A stretch of 64,000 bases of DNA, taken from positions 28,622,140 to 28,686,139 of the forward strand of contig JBCNJP010000003.1 of NCBI GenBank assembly GCA_039602395.1, in the 5' to 3' direction. This document shows, in pieces, positions 24,253 through 35,489 of this stretch (positions are counted from its first letter, which is position 1; each line of letters opens with the position of its first letter). This DNA comes from Deinandra increscens subsp. villosa. Its lineage: Eukaryota > Streptophyta > Magnoliopsida > Asterales > Asteraceae. Both the position numbers and the translations under genes were made by a program. The notes under the pieces were generated by a model. It had not been told where the DNA came from. It saw only the letters and a list, made by a program, of their open reading frames with translations, and ran no database searches.

Positions 24253-27200
24253 ATGGAAATTGAAGGTGAAGCATATGACAATGAATATAATTATTCGGAA
24301 GATGATGAAATGTATAACAATGCCGATCAATCGGATAATGAAGAGGAAATGGATAACAATACTGACGATGATTCGGGTGAAGAGGACATGGAAAACATTG
24401 ATGCCCAAGTCGAAAATGATGCCCAAGTTGATACCCAAGTAGTCGACAATGAGAATGTGGAAGCCTCTGCTCCCCAAGCAAACAAGAGGGGGATGACGCG
24501 GTTGGTACAGTGGCGTGCCAGATTTGAGAAAAATGGTGAGGAAAAATGGCCACTAACATTTGATGCGCTGGGAAGGGTTGGCGGGGTCCATAGACCAAAA
24601 TTTTCGAGTTTTATGGGAGACATTGTAAGGGCAGGGGTTGGATTGAGGTATCTAGAATGGAGGAAGGTGCCAATAGAGGACAAGAACAAAATGTGGGCAG
24701 CGATTCAGGTTATGAAACAGATTAAACATTTTCTCATATTAGGTTTGTTATTGAATTCCATGCGACTAAAATATCCTGTCATATGTTATTTTTTTAGAAA
24801 TATTTCAAAATTGAAGACTTTCGAAGGAGAGCTATAATGGTACGGCTTGGTGGGTTGCTAAGGAGTTTTAGAAGAAATATGTTGGAAAAACACATTCGTC
24901 CCAACCTAGCAAAACCCACCGTGCTTGAGAAAGTTCCAAAGATGTATCGCACTATTGTGAAAAAGGAAGACTGGGACAGATTTGTAGCATATACAAGATC
25001 TGAAGAATTCGAGGTTTTTATTCAATTCAAACTGCAGATTTCATTAAGTAAGCTAATAAGTGTTAATTAATGAGATTATAATTATATATCCTACTGTTCT
25101 GTTGGAAAGGCTGCGTCAAAGATTGGAAAAGAGGTTCGAGCAAATTATACTTATGATCATTCAATGGGGCGGGGAGGATACGTCTTTCTGAGAGAAAAAC
25201 TGGTAATAAGCTAAGTGTGTTACACCCAGTCATGGTTAAGAACGTTTATGTTTCAAGTCTGATATATATTATTATTATAATACAAGGTACAAAACAAAGA
25301 AATTGCAGCTGATGATTGCCCCTCTCGAGCGTTTATGTGGAGGAAAGGAAGGGTAAATAAAGAGGGGGAATACAAAACCCCTGTGGTGAAGGGCATAGCA
25401 GATGATATAGTAAGTTTAATTGCTATATATATACCTAATTATTCACATGTTAAAAATTAACAGCACCTCATTAAATTAACTAAATTATATTACTGCAGGC
25501 CGAGAATGAAACAAAGATAAATGCGGGATCTGTGACAGTAGAACCGGGAACGGATGCCCTGACACTGGTCCTTGGCAAGGAAAGGGGTGGATACCTAAAA
25601 GGTATTGGGTATGGAGTGACTTCCCGTGGATATTGGGGTGCTCCAAAAGGGCGATCAAAAGAACGGATCGAAAAACTTGAGGCGGAACTAATAAATGAAA
25701 GACAGCTGCGTGAGAAAAAGGATCAAGAGGTTGAGCGCCTCACTGATATGGTTAAATCACAGGATGAGAGAATTGATAAGCTTATGGCGGCTATGGAGTC
25801 TGTGATTCAAGATAAACAAGTTCATAGAGCGTCTGTAAGGGACAAACTATATATATATATATATATATATATTTATTTATTAATTAATTAACTAATTGAA
25901 TTAATTGTACATAGGACATGATCAATTCTGCGCGCAATACATCGCGGAAACAATCTACTCAATCAAACTCATCTCAAAGGTCGGCCGATAAGGTACGGAT
26001 TTGAAACAGTTCTGAATTTGAGTTGATCTGGAAGATTCTAGTTCATCTGGATGAACATGCGTCTCTACTTATAGTTCATCCGGATAGTTAGAGTTCATCC
26101 GGATAGTTAAAGTTCCTCAGGATAGGTAAGGTTCATCAGGATAGTAAAAAGTTCATCAGGATAGTTAGAGTTCATCGGGATAGTTAGAGTTGATCCGGAA
26201 GATTCTAGCTAGTTCATCTGGATGAACATGCGTCCCTAGTTATAGTTCACCGTGTTGGTTATAGTTCATCCGGATAGTTATAGTTCAGCAGTATAGGTAA
26301 AGTTCATCAGGATAGTCAAAGTTCATCAGGATAGTTAGAGTTGTTCCGGAATATAATTAATAATTAACTGTGCCGGCTATGATAAGTTCATCAGGATAGT
26401 TAAAGTTCATCAGGATAGTTAACTAATGTTTAGCCGGTTATGATCGATATGATTTTATTAATTAATTGAATTGTAGGTCTCTTCTGCGACTCTATCACAA
26501 CACACTCCTACATCTACAACAGCGTCGCAAAAGGAAAGGGTAACTATTTTAATTTACACAGTTGTGTACTTCCCTTATAACTAATTGCTATATGATCATT
26601 TAATTAAATGCTGATGCTGTCTTTAGGTGAGAAAGAGAAAAATGACAGAAGCAGCAGCTGCTGCAGCCAGTGATGCTGGGGCATCAGAGCAGGAAGTGGT
26701 ATATATATATATATATAATTAATTTAGAAATTTGACAAATCGCTTTGACGTTATCGTTAATTAATATATATATATGTTAATTACTAATCAGTTAATTACA
26801 TGGTGTCAATTTAGGAAAAGAATAAGAGACATGCAAAACCTGCAGCTCGTAAAGTACCTCCTAAGAAGAGTGATCTTCAGTTGGAAAAACCAAATAATTA
26901 TGATGCCATTGCAGCTGCTACCGATCTGCAGCCAGTAATCCAAGAGGTATAGATTAGTATATACCACAATTTTTGTATTCTATTTTTTACTTTAATTAAT
27001 TAATTGTTTATATATATGCTATAATTAATAATAATATTATTATTATTATGTCACTTCTGATCAGGGGAGCCAAACTGCGACGTTGCACATGGAATGGGAT
27101 CCACTGAACGTCGTGGGAATGGCTGAATTATTACCAAAACAAAAAGATGAGAAGATTCATGGAAGTCCATTAGCTCCTGGTTGCCGTAGAATTAGAGTTT

Positions 27201-27616
27201 ATCAGGTAAAAAAGGGTGCAACATTTTTACCATTCCCAGTAGATGGTAAAACAACGCTTTCGGAGGTTGAAAATAAATATATTATTGCATGGCCGATGAA
27301 CCGAATGATCCTTCATTCTAATAACAAGTCAGATAGATCACAGCCGGTTGATCATTCTACGGTTCAAAAAGTATTGGAACAACCACAGGTAATTACTACA
27401 TTAATTAATCGTATCCGCTAATTAATTAACTTTATATATATATTATATATATCTGATCGGTTTTATTTGTCATGTTTCCAGGTAAATAATGATCGGAAAA
27501 AGATGCAGAAAGTAGTGTACGTAGCACCAAACCAGCTGAAGAATCAAAATGTGATAAATAGAAAAATCACACGGCACCAGCAGAAGCAGCTGATCAGCAC
27601 GGACAAGAAATTATAA
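24253..27616 (+). CDS. TNPA-like CACTA protein (Transposase_24 type), eleven exons
   Basis: Exons: 24253-24708, 24798-25013, 25110-25202, 25287-25409, 25499-25834, 25915-25992, 26477-26539, 26627-26698, 26815-26946, 27065-27388 and 27482-27616. Each begins after AG, each intron starts GT, and every exon length is a multiple of three, giving an open frame of 675 aa. The N-terminus is strongly acidic (residues 1-75). The middle carries the plant transposon motif set (GRGGYVFL in exon 3, TVEPGTDALTLVLGKERGG in exon 5), followed by a coiled coil with heptad Leu. Basic Lys-rich segments lie in exons 8-9. Exon 10 is a compact domain (YIIAWPM). In En/Spm the TNPA protein binds subterminal repeats and assists TNPD; that role is inferred by family and context. 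Confidence 0.88.
25993..26476. repeat. GTTCATCCGGATAG repeats in TNPA-like intron 6
   Basis: About twenty imperfect copies, matching those in copy A at 4730-5160 nearly unit by unit. They are absent from the neighbouring short introns. Confidence 0.85.
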
Positions 27617-27778
27617 TTAATTATTATAGAAATTAAACTTTGATTAGCTAGTGTCGTATGTTATCTTTTTTAACAGCGTCATGATTAGTGTATGTACATT
27701 AATTTTTAATTATAATATATGATTTTTAAGGTTTCTCTATACTAATAAATTAATATATAATTAATTGTAATTAAGAAA

Positions 27779-28818
27779 ATATATGTGACCATATATATAA
27801 TACCAAAGGCCACACTTTTTATATTTTAACGTGGCCGTTGCCACCATTTGGCCACGCTTATTGGGACAAATTATCTGATTTCAACTACCCTTTGGCCACT
27901 TTTTTTTTTCCCAATTATATGTGGCTAAAACACAAATATACGTGACCATATAATACCAAAGGTCACGCTTTTTATATCTTAACGTGGTCGTTGCCACCAT
28001 TTGGCCACGCGTATTGGGACAAAATATCTGATTTCAACTACCCTTTAGCCACTTTTTTTTTCCAAATATATGTGGCTAAAACACAAATATACGTGACCAT
28101 ATAATACCAAAGGCCACGCTTTTTATATTTTAATGTGGCAGTTGCCACCCTTTGGCCACGCTTATTGGGACAAAATTTATGATTTCAGCAACCCATTTGG
28201 CCACGTTTTTTCATATCATATGTGGCTAAAACACAAATATACGTGACCATATAATACCAAAGGCCACGCTATTCATATTTTAACGTGGCGGTTGCCACCC
28301 TTTGGCCACGCGTATTGGGACAAAAATTATAATTTCAGCAACCCATTTGGCCACGTTTTTTTATAACATATGTGGCTAAAACACAAATATACGTGACCAT
28401 ATAATACCAAAGGCCACGCTTTTGATATTTTAACGTGGCCGTTGCCACCCTTTGGCCACGCGTACTGTGACAAAATGTATGATTTCAGCAACCATTTGGC
28501 CACGTTTTTTTATAATGTATGTGGCTAAAACACGAATATACGTGACCATAAAATACCAAAGGCCACGTTAACCAAACACATGTGGCCGTTGGAACCCTTT
28601 CGCCACGCTTTTCTGAAGAACTGTTTGATTACAACAACAAATATTGGTACCCTTTAGCCACGCTTATAGGTGGCTTCAGCCACTGATATTGTAACGTGGC
28701 CGTAGGGTACATATGGTCACGGCACCTATGGTGTCGTTTGGAATGGAAAAAAAAAACGTGACAAAACACCTTTTGTCACGGTTTTTTTCCGTGGCCAAAG
28801 GTGAATTTTGACGTAGTG
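27779..28818. repeat. Right subterminal repeats of copy B
   Basis: Five to six tandem units of about 150 bp, each with GTGACCATATAATACCAAAGG, CCACGCTTTTTATA, ACGTGGCCGTTGCC and ACCCTTTGGCCAC-type motifs in alternating orientation. A less regular zone to the terminal GACGTAGTG follows. They are the likely TNPA binding zone. Confidence 0.9.
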
Positions 28819-28914
28819 AAGGGTTCATATAGATCAGAAATCAAAGCATGTATCATCATGGCATAATCATGTAAGTCATGGCATAACATTCAAGCAAATT
28901 GTACAAGTTTAGAT

Positions 28915-29870
28915 TCTGGTCTCAGTTTCGCTAGCAGTTTCGCTAGTCAGTTTCGCTGTGTGCACGGGCAGCACTTTCGCTAGGCAATACCCGATGACAC
29001 AGTTTCGCTAGGCTAGTTTCGCTCGAAACTGTTGACACAGTTTCGCTAGCCTAGTTTCGCCCGAAACTGGTTTGAACTTTCGTTCAGGGAATTTCGCTCG
29101 ATAGATTCGCTCGAGCTGGTCTGGTTGGTTTACCCGGCGACACTGCAGTTTCGCTGCATAGTGTCGCTGGAAGGAGATATACATAGTTTCGCTGGACAGT
29201 TTCGCCCAGAGAACACCACAGTTTCGCTGGTCGCGAAAAACATACGGATCAGCCTAAAAATCAACCTAACAGCTTCCATTTTACATGCAATTCATTGTTT
29301 AGCATACATAGGCATTTACCAACATAAATTAGTAAGCTTTAACACCTTAAACATGCATTTTGTCATCAAATCACCCAAAATACATATAAAACCCTAAAAT
29401 GGCTAAAATAGCATAAATCTTTGTCATGGATGGATTTCACACGTAAAGTTATCAACTTTATGGTAGATCTAGCAATCCTAAGCAACATATCAGAAGATCT
29501 AACAATAACACAGAGGTCTAGGCATGCTTTATGATGAAACACATAGAAAAGCATAGAAAATGGCATAAAGGAAAGGTTTTGGGACTCACGATTCGATCAG
29601 GGAATCGAATGGATGTTGCCTTGGGCTGAGATCTTGGTTTCTCTTGGTGGTTTTCGGCTGACCAGATTTTCAGAGAAGAATGTGTGTGTTTGTGGTGTAA
29701 ATGAGGCAAATACGAGAACTAGGGTTTATTAAGATTATTTATATCAGGGGCTAGTTTCGCTGGCAGTTTCGCTGGCCAAGCGAAACTGGCTCTTGGTCAC
29801 AGTTAATTGATTGGTTTAGTTGGCTACCGGGCGACACTACAGTTTCGCCCGATAGTTTCGCTGGCTGTAC
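28915..29870. repeat. AGTTTCGCT motif array in the solo LTR
   Basis: More than twenty copies of AGTTTCGCT/AGCGAAACT, in both orientations, cluster at 28920-29235 and 29750-29870, often followed by GG or CC. The same array appears in the related LTR (45835-45930 and 46435-46745). Confidence 0.85.
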
Positions 29871-30131
29871 AACTCAGGCAATTTTCACATAATCGAGGAT
29901 TTACAATTCGTCATGCTATTCATAATATTAAATCATGCATTTTGAATCATATTGCACGTAATGACAACCATAATGAATACATAGCACATATGGGCGGGTT
30001 CGGTGATCAACCAAAGGACGTGGACGTATTCGGCCTAGTTATGCATTAGTTACTAAGTTAACACTTATAACGTAACTAACGGAATTTGTCTAACGGAAGT
30101 AAACCTTGAAATTCTCGGATGTCACAAAAGA

Positions 30132-30486
30132 CATAATCAATCAACAGCTTAATTGACACTTTAATGAAATAGGTTTGACTCAAAAGACCCTTTGCTGCCT
30201 CATCATTCAAACAACCAAATTAAGAACAGTACCTTTCATGCTGATTTTCACCTTTTACCTCTCAATGAGACATACCTTCCATTTATAGATTACTTGACAT
30301 GACATGAAGATACATCTCCTAAACTGTGCCTGGAACAATCACTTATCAACAAACAAATTAGTAATAAAAACGTTAGTGATAATCCTCCTTGATCGTTCCT
30401 TCACAGAGTGAGAGATTAGTTAGCTAATAGTACCCAGGCCATTGTTTTTCTAGGTACCCCTGAGGAATCAATGAATGAAATTTCTT
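30132..30486 (-). other. Copia sequence downstream of gag
   Basis: The minus-strand frame after gag has stops and no recognisable domain. It joins the 3' untranslated region once the solo LTR is removed. Protease, integrase and reverse transcriptase would be expected here, and are absent. Confidence 0.6.
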
Positions 30487-32355
30487 TTAAAACATTCCTT
30501 TTGAAAAATCAGGAAGTTGGGATGATTCGGTTGTAGCTGCATTAGCCTTTGGTTTCCAAGTTCCAGGTGATTTAACATTTGTTTTAGTCACCTTTGGAGT
30601 TGTGACCTTAGGTATTTCAACCTTCTTCGTTTTAGATTCACTTTTCAAAACAGTTTTTGTTTTAGTCACCTTTTGAGTTGTGACTTTAGGTATTTCAACC
30701 TTCTGCATTTTAGAATCATTTTTTAAAACAGTTCTAGTTACCTTGGGTTTTTCAAGCTTTGGTTGTTTTGAAACTGGTTTCTTCACCTATTTTTGAAAAT
30801 TTTTGTAACTTGGAAAGCTGTTGTTTTGATTTATAGATTTTCTTTCAGCTTTGGCAGCGCCCCAATGTTGATCAGAGGGTTTAACCTTAGGAGCAACAGT
30901 CTTCCTTGCCTTAGGTGTTTGCACCATCATTGGCTTAGACTTTACAGACACCTGAGATGAAACCCTTTGACTTTTCGGAAAATAGGGTTCATAGGGGCGA
31001 TAAAGACAGTTTCTAGCAATATGACCAGCGATCCCACAATTAAAACAAGTCTGCTTCTTTAGATAGAAGTCAGACGTGTACCCATTTGTCTTCGATGGCT
31101 GGTATGGAGCTGGTTTGCCTTGTGTATGATTCTTTGGTTTGACTGCAGCTTCTGATTTGACTTTCTGCTGGTTTGTCGAAGCCTGTGTCGAACCTGTCTT
31201 TATTGTCTTTGTGCTTCCTTGATTCTTTGACGTTGAAGCACCATTCTTGCAATTACAACAACAACTGCATGATCCAACTGAAGAAATGGGAGACACAGCT
31301 ACTCCTTTGAGTTTTTCATTCTTCACTCCAGCTGTTGGTTTCATACTCGGATGCTTGATAGTGATCTTTGGCCTCTCAACTTTAGGTTCACTTATCACTC
31401 CATTGGTTATTCCCTTGAACTTGGAGGAGAAGGATGGTAATTCATATCCTACATCTGGTTCTTGGTCAAACATTGATCCAGATGTCATAAAGATCTTCCA
31501 CTCAGGTCGTGTCGTCAAGATCACCTTTTCCCTTTTGACTTCGTCAATTACTTTGAAGCATGGGGTTTCAATTTTAGGGTAAGGTTTCAACTCTATCCCA
31601 GCATCATCAGACTTAGAGTTATGAGACCTGTCATATTTCTGACACTTAGCATCATTGTCTGATATATCCTTTACTCTCCCTTCACCATAAGTCATGTTTG
31701 CTTCATTATCAATTTCTTCTTGAGTCAATGGTGTAGTTCCAACCAAGACACTGTCAATAGGAGGAGCAGCTTCTTTATAATCAGACTCGGTTCGTTCAAC
31801 TTGATCCTCACTAAGAAGTATTCCTATAATGTCTCTGGGAACTGGTGGGGGAATAGTGGTGTTCATTGCCAAAGAATTATCAGTTTTCTCTGACCCAAAC
31901 CCAGATGTGTCTTTCCCAACTTGACTAGTCACAACAGCATGTGACAATTCCTTTCCAGCATCGAGCATTCTTTTGCTTCTCATTTGATTCATATCTAGTT
32001 TCACTTGCAACTCATTGTTCTTATGTGTGAGCTCATCTACCTGCTTCCTAAGCTCAGCTATTTCTAACTTGGCATTGTCATACAGTAGAGTTTTCTCAGT
32101 AGCAAGTTTTTGATATTTCACAATGTCTAGTTTCTGAGCTTTTACCTTCTCCTCATTATTTTGCCATCTACCCTTAAAAGAACTCCTTTCACATTTTATC
32201 TCAAACAGTTCTAGCTGATAATTTTTACAGATTTGTCTAAGTCCAGGAATTATACGAGCACAAGTGGGATTGGGGCATATCTCAGTTTTGTCAACTTCAT
32301 CTGCGAAATCATCTTTGTCCTCAACTATATTCTTTTCTTCAACCACTGAACTCAT
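30487..32355 (-). pseudogene. gag: Copia gag with CCHC zinc knuckle, one in-frame stop
   Basis: The frame runs from the ATG at 32355 through 522 codons to a TAG at 30787-30789, then stays open for another 99 codons in the same frame to 30487. The N-terminal half has a clear coiled coil (about residues 75-130, KLEIAELRKQVDELTHKNNEL). A Cys-cluster lies near residue 365. The knuckle CFNCGIAGHIARNC occupies residues 437-450 (CX2CX4HX4C). After the stop, a Lys-Val-Thr-rich repeat (KVEIPKVTT twice) precedes the end. Gag packages element RNA in cytoplasmic particles. A long gag with a coiled coil fits Sireviruses. The TAG is probably a mutation; programmed readthrough is possible but unsupported. 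Confidence 0.8.
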
Positions 32356-32990
32356 TTTCTTTCTTTAGATATGCAGCCTTTGAAGATTTTGAAGAATCGG
32401 CAAAAACGGCAAAAGTACTATTCAAAGAATAGTGTCAAAACCTTAAAACTGAAAAATGGAGCCCTTCAGAGTGGAATTTGGGGGTCAAAACGAGCTCCCC
32501 TGGACGTTAGTCGGGGTTAATTCTGGGGCTTGTTGTCACGAACGTCGTGTTAAAAAAATGAGCTTCTAACTCCAAACGAGTCAAAAGTTACGTCCGTTTC
32601 CGTGAAAGTGTGAAATAGTGACTTTTTGCCGTAAACAAACCCTGTTTACGATCGTAATCCCTGTTTACGATCGTAATCACCTGTTTACGATCGTAATCAC
32701 CTTCAGTCATAAACACCAGTCATAAACTCAGAATCGGAATCTCAATCATAAACTCAATCATAAACACCGATAGTAAACTCCGATAGTAAACCTTCAAACC
32801 TTCAAATCTTTAAATCTTCAAATCTTCAAATCTTCAAATCTTCAAATCTTCAAATCTTCAAATCTTCAAATCTTCAAATCTTCAAATCTTCAAATCTTCA
32901 AATCTTCAAATCTTCAAATCTTCAAATTTTTTTTTTGAAAAAAAAAAAGCTTGAATCCAATACCGTGAGAACCTCGAATCTGTGATTCTT
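32356..32990 (-). repeat. Copia leader with AAATCTTC microsatellite and palindromes
   Basis: Between gag and the primer binding site lie about sixteen copies of the 8 bp unit AAATCTTC (32796-32928). Three tandem CCTGTTTACGATCGTAATC units (about 32640-32700) and CATAAACTC/AGTAAACC repeats are next to them. No coding sequence. Confidence 0.85.
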
Positions 32991-33004
32991 GGCTCTGATA
33001 CCAA
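32991..33004 (-). promoter_or_regulatory. Primer binding site, initiator Met tRNA type
   Basis: On the minus strand TGGTATCAGAGCC lies immediately downstream of the 5' LTR. It is complementary to the 3' end of plant initiator methionine tRNA, the usual Copia primer. Confidence 0.9.
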
Positions 33005-33007
33005 TTA

Positions 33008-33452
33008 TAGGTCTAGAAAATCTACCAAAACACGATATTGATATCACAAACGAGTGCGGAATCCTCGTAAGTGACTGATTCAAGAAAAGAGATGAAGAGA
33101 ACACAAGAATACTACGATTAAAACCATAAAAACTTAATCTTTGCACACAAGATGAACTTGTCGGGTACAAGATAAGAAATCGTAAACTCTGTCTCTCGGG
33201 TTTACGATCGTGAACACCGTGTGGCTCTCTAAGAATCGTAAACAGCAACAAGAATCAGCCCCCCCCCCCCCCAAATGGTGAACTCATGGGGTATATATAG
33301 TCCCCCATTGGGTTTACTATTGGGCCCCTTCTTGATCATAAACCCAATAGTAAACCCAAGCCCAACCATAAACTAGCCTACTAATCTAATTAAACCCTCT
33401 AAGCCCAGCCCAACTTATTTAATATTACAAGCCTCATAATCTAGCCTCTACA
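33008..33452 (-). repeat. Copia 5' LTR
   Basis: Reads from TGTAGAGG at 33452 to TAGACCTA at 33008. It is nearly identical to 9943-10388. The substitutions I see are at the AAATGGTGAAC, TATTGGGCC and CTCTAAGCC positions. Confidence 0.9.
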
Positions 33453-33567
33453 ATTAGTATATACCACAAATTTTTTTATTCTATTTTTGACTTTAATTAA
33501 TTAATTGTTAATATATATATATATGTGCTATAATAATAATTATTATTATTATGTCACTTCTGATCAG

Positions 33568-33848
33568 CGGTGCCAAACTGCGACCTTGCACATGGAGGGG
33601 GATCCACTGAATATCGTGGGAATGACTGAATTATTACCAAAACAAAAAGATGAGAAGATTCATGGAAGTCCATTACCTCCTGGTTGCTGTAGAATTAAAG
33701 TTTATCAGGTCAATAAAGGTGCAACATTTTTATCATTCCTAGTAGATTATAAAACAACGTTTTCGGAGGTTGAAAATAAATATATTATTGCATGGCCGAT
33801 GAAACGGTTGATAATTTTACGGTTCAAAAAGTACTGGAACAACCACAG
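33568..33848 (+). pseudogene. TNPA-like CACTA gene, exon 10 (copy A)
   Basis: Matches copy B 27065-27388 with scattered substitutions and a deletion of about 43 bases before the final part, after AWPMKR. The deletion is not a multiple of three and shifts the end of the exon relative to copy B. The exon still ends CCACAG|GTAATT. It resumes right after the Copia insertion. Confidence 0.75.
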
Positions 33849-33890
33849 GTAATTACTACATTAATTAATCGTATCCGCTATAATTAATTA

Positions 33891-33946
<56 letters not shown>

Positions 33947-33950
<4 letters not shown>

Positions 33951-34419
33951 TAAAAGATCCGTGTAGACCCCTTATTTTTTGTAGACCCCGTAGACCCCTT
34001 ATAAAACTCAATAAAACTCATTAAAACTCACTAAAAATAAAACTCAGTTTTGTTAATTTAGTTTTTAATTTGCGATAAGCTTTTAAGAACAAAAAAAGAC
34101 AATTAAAAAAAAGGAAAACAAAAAACGTTAAAAATTGAACATTTTATGACAATGAGTTTTAAAAATCAATGAGTTTAAAACTCAATAAACTCAATAAAAC
34201 TCAGTGTTGCGTTTAAAACTCATTATTTTAAAACTCATTGTCTTAAAATGTTAGATTTTTAATGTTTTTTGTTTTTTATTAATTTATTTATTTATTTTTT
34301 TGGTTCTTAAAAGCTTATCGTAATAAAAAAACCAAATTTACAACACTGAATTTTATTTTTATTGAGTTTTATAGGGGTCTACGGGGTCTACAAAATTTAA
34401 GGGGTCTACACGAACCCTT

Positions 34420-34422
<3 letters not shown>
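33947..34422. mobile_element. TA-microsatellite-flanked foldback element I
   Basis: Ends GTGTAGACCCCTTA and its inverse. Both are followed by GTAGACCCCGTAGACCCC-like sequence and AAAACTCA repeats. The outer flanks are pure TA repeats. Non-coding. Confidence 0.75.
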
Positions 34423-34460
<38 letters not shown>

Positions 34461-34464
<4 letters not shown>

Positions 34465-34628
34465 TGAGTTCATTGTAGACACTTGCATGTGAATAGCTCT
34501 TTTCACATGTGAGTTTCTAATTAATGAGAAAAAAAAAGAAAAAGAAAATTAATCACAACCATTAGATCAGAGATCTAATGGTAAAAGGGTGTCTACCGTC
34601 TACACTTATGGTGTCTACAATGAACTTT

Positions 34629-34632
<4 letters not shown>
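34461..34632. mobile_element. TA-microsatellite-flanked element II
   Basis: About 170 bp, starting AGGTGAGTTCATTGTAGACA and ending with the partial inverse GTCTACAATGAAC. It contains ATTAGATC...GATCTAAT. A relative in inverse orientation lies at 36151-36326. Confidence 0.75.
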
Positions 34633-34662
<30 letters not shown>

Positions 34663-34669
<7 letters not shown>

Positions 34670-35429
34670 AGGTTCATGTGAAAACAACTTTTATTGCGAA
34701 AACACGAAAACAAATATTAAAACCTCTATAACTTTTTCATACTTTAATATTTTTTAAAACAAATTGCACCAAAATCCTTAAAATTATGTTATCTTTAGTT
34801 CTGGAAAAAATTTTAAAAAATCAAGTTTTTTTTAAAAAAATTATTATTGCACAGGTGCAATAATGTTTTTTTTATTATTACTGCACATATGCAATAATAA
34901 TTATAAACTTTATAACTTTTTTATATTTTAATTTTTTTTATAAAAAGTTGCACCATAAATCTTATAATTCTGTTATCTTTAATTCTGGAGAAAATAAAAA
35001 AAATTCAACGTTTTTTTTTATTTTTTTATTATTGCACATGTGCAATAATAAATTATTATTGCACATGTGCAATAATATTAAAACCTTTATAACTTTTTCA
35101 TACGTTAATATTTTTCATAAAACATTACATCATAAATCTTATTATTCTGTTATCTTTAATTCTAGAAAAAGTTAAAAAAAAATAACGTTCTCTTTGTTGA
35201 CATTGCACATGTGTAATATAACTAATACGTATTATTGCACATGTGCAATAATAAAAAAATCACGAAATTTTAAATGTTTAATTTTTTTTTCCAGAATTAA
35301 AGGTGACATAATTTTAAGACTTTTGGTGCAAATTTTTGTAAAAAAATATTAACGTATGAGGGAGTTATAGAGGTTTTAATATTTGTTTTCGTGTTTTCGC
35401 AATAACATCTTGTTTTTATTTGATCCTTC

Positions 35430-35433
<4 letters not shown>
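34663..35433. mobile_element. TA-microsatellite-flanked foldback element III
   Basis: Terminal inverted repeat built on GAAAACACGAAAACAAATAT. It holds six or so ATTGCACATGTGCAATAAT palindromes. Non-coding, flanked by TA tracts on both sides. Confidence 0.8.

Positions 35434-35484
<51 letters not shown>

Positions 35485-35489
<5 letters not shown>

Larger units (their letters stand above)
13827..28818. mobile_element. CACTA (En/Spm) element, copy B, complete
   Basis: Length 14,992 bp. It starts CACTACGTCAAAA and ends with its inverse TTTTGACGTAGTG, flanked by a perfect AAG duplication (13824-13826 and 28819-28821). Both subterminal zones carry GTGGCCAAAGG-type repeats. Inside are an acidic ORF (+), a peptide-repeat ORF (+), a TNPD-type transposase (-), a coiled-coil ORF (+), a 1.57 kb minisatellite and a TNPA-type gene (+). 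Neither of the two main genes shows a stop or frameshift, and the ends are intact. It is the best candidate here for an autonomous, possibly still mobile, element. Confidence 0.95.
12564..30126 (-). mobile_element. Gypsy-type solo LTR, split by CACTA copy B
   Basis: Two LTR parts (12564-13826 and 28822-30126, about 2.57 kb together) form one LTR. In minus orientation it begins TGTGACATCCGAG and ends GGGGGAGTGACA. A perfect 5 bp duplication AAAGA flanks it (12559-12563 and 30127-30131). No internal region is present, so it arose by LTR-LTR recombination. A related LTR in the opposite orientation lies at 45564-48114 and agrees at roughly 90 percent where I compared them. Confidence 0.9.
9943..33452 (-). 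mobile_element. Copia element, Sirevirus-like, gag only
   Basis: The two LTRs of about 445 bp, in the same orientation, differ by about three substitutions and the length of a C tract. The primer binding site lies beside the right-hand LTR, so the element reads on the minus strand. After the nested solo LTR is removed, about 5.9 kb remains: leader, gag, and a long 3' untranslated region with multiple polypurine tracts. No protease, integrase or reverse transcriptase is visible, so it depended on enzymes from elsewhere. The flanking duplication is imperfect: right flank ATTAG against left flank GATTT. The uninterrupted site in copy B (26947-26959) confirms the insertion point. Confidence 0.85.
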
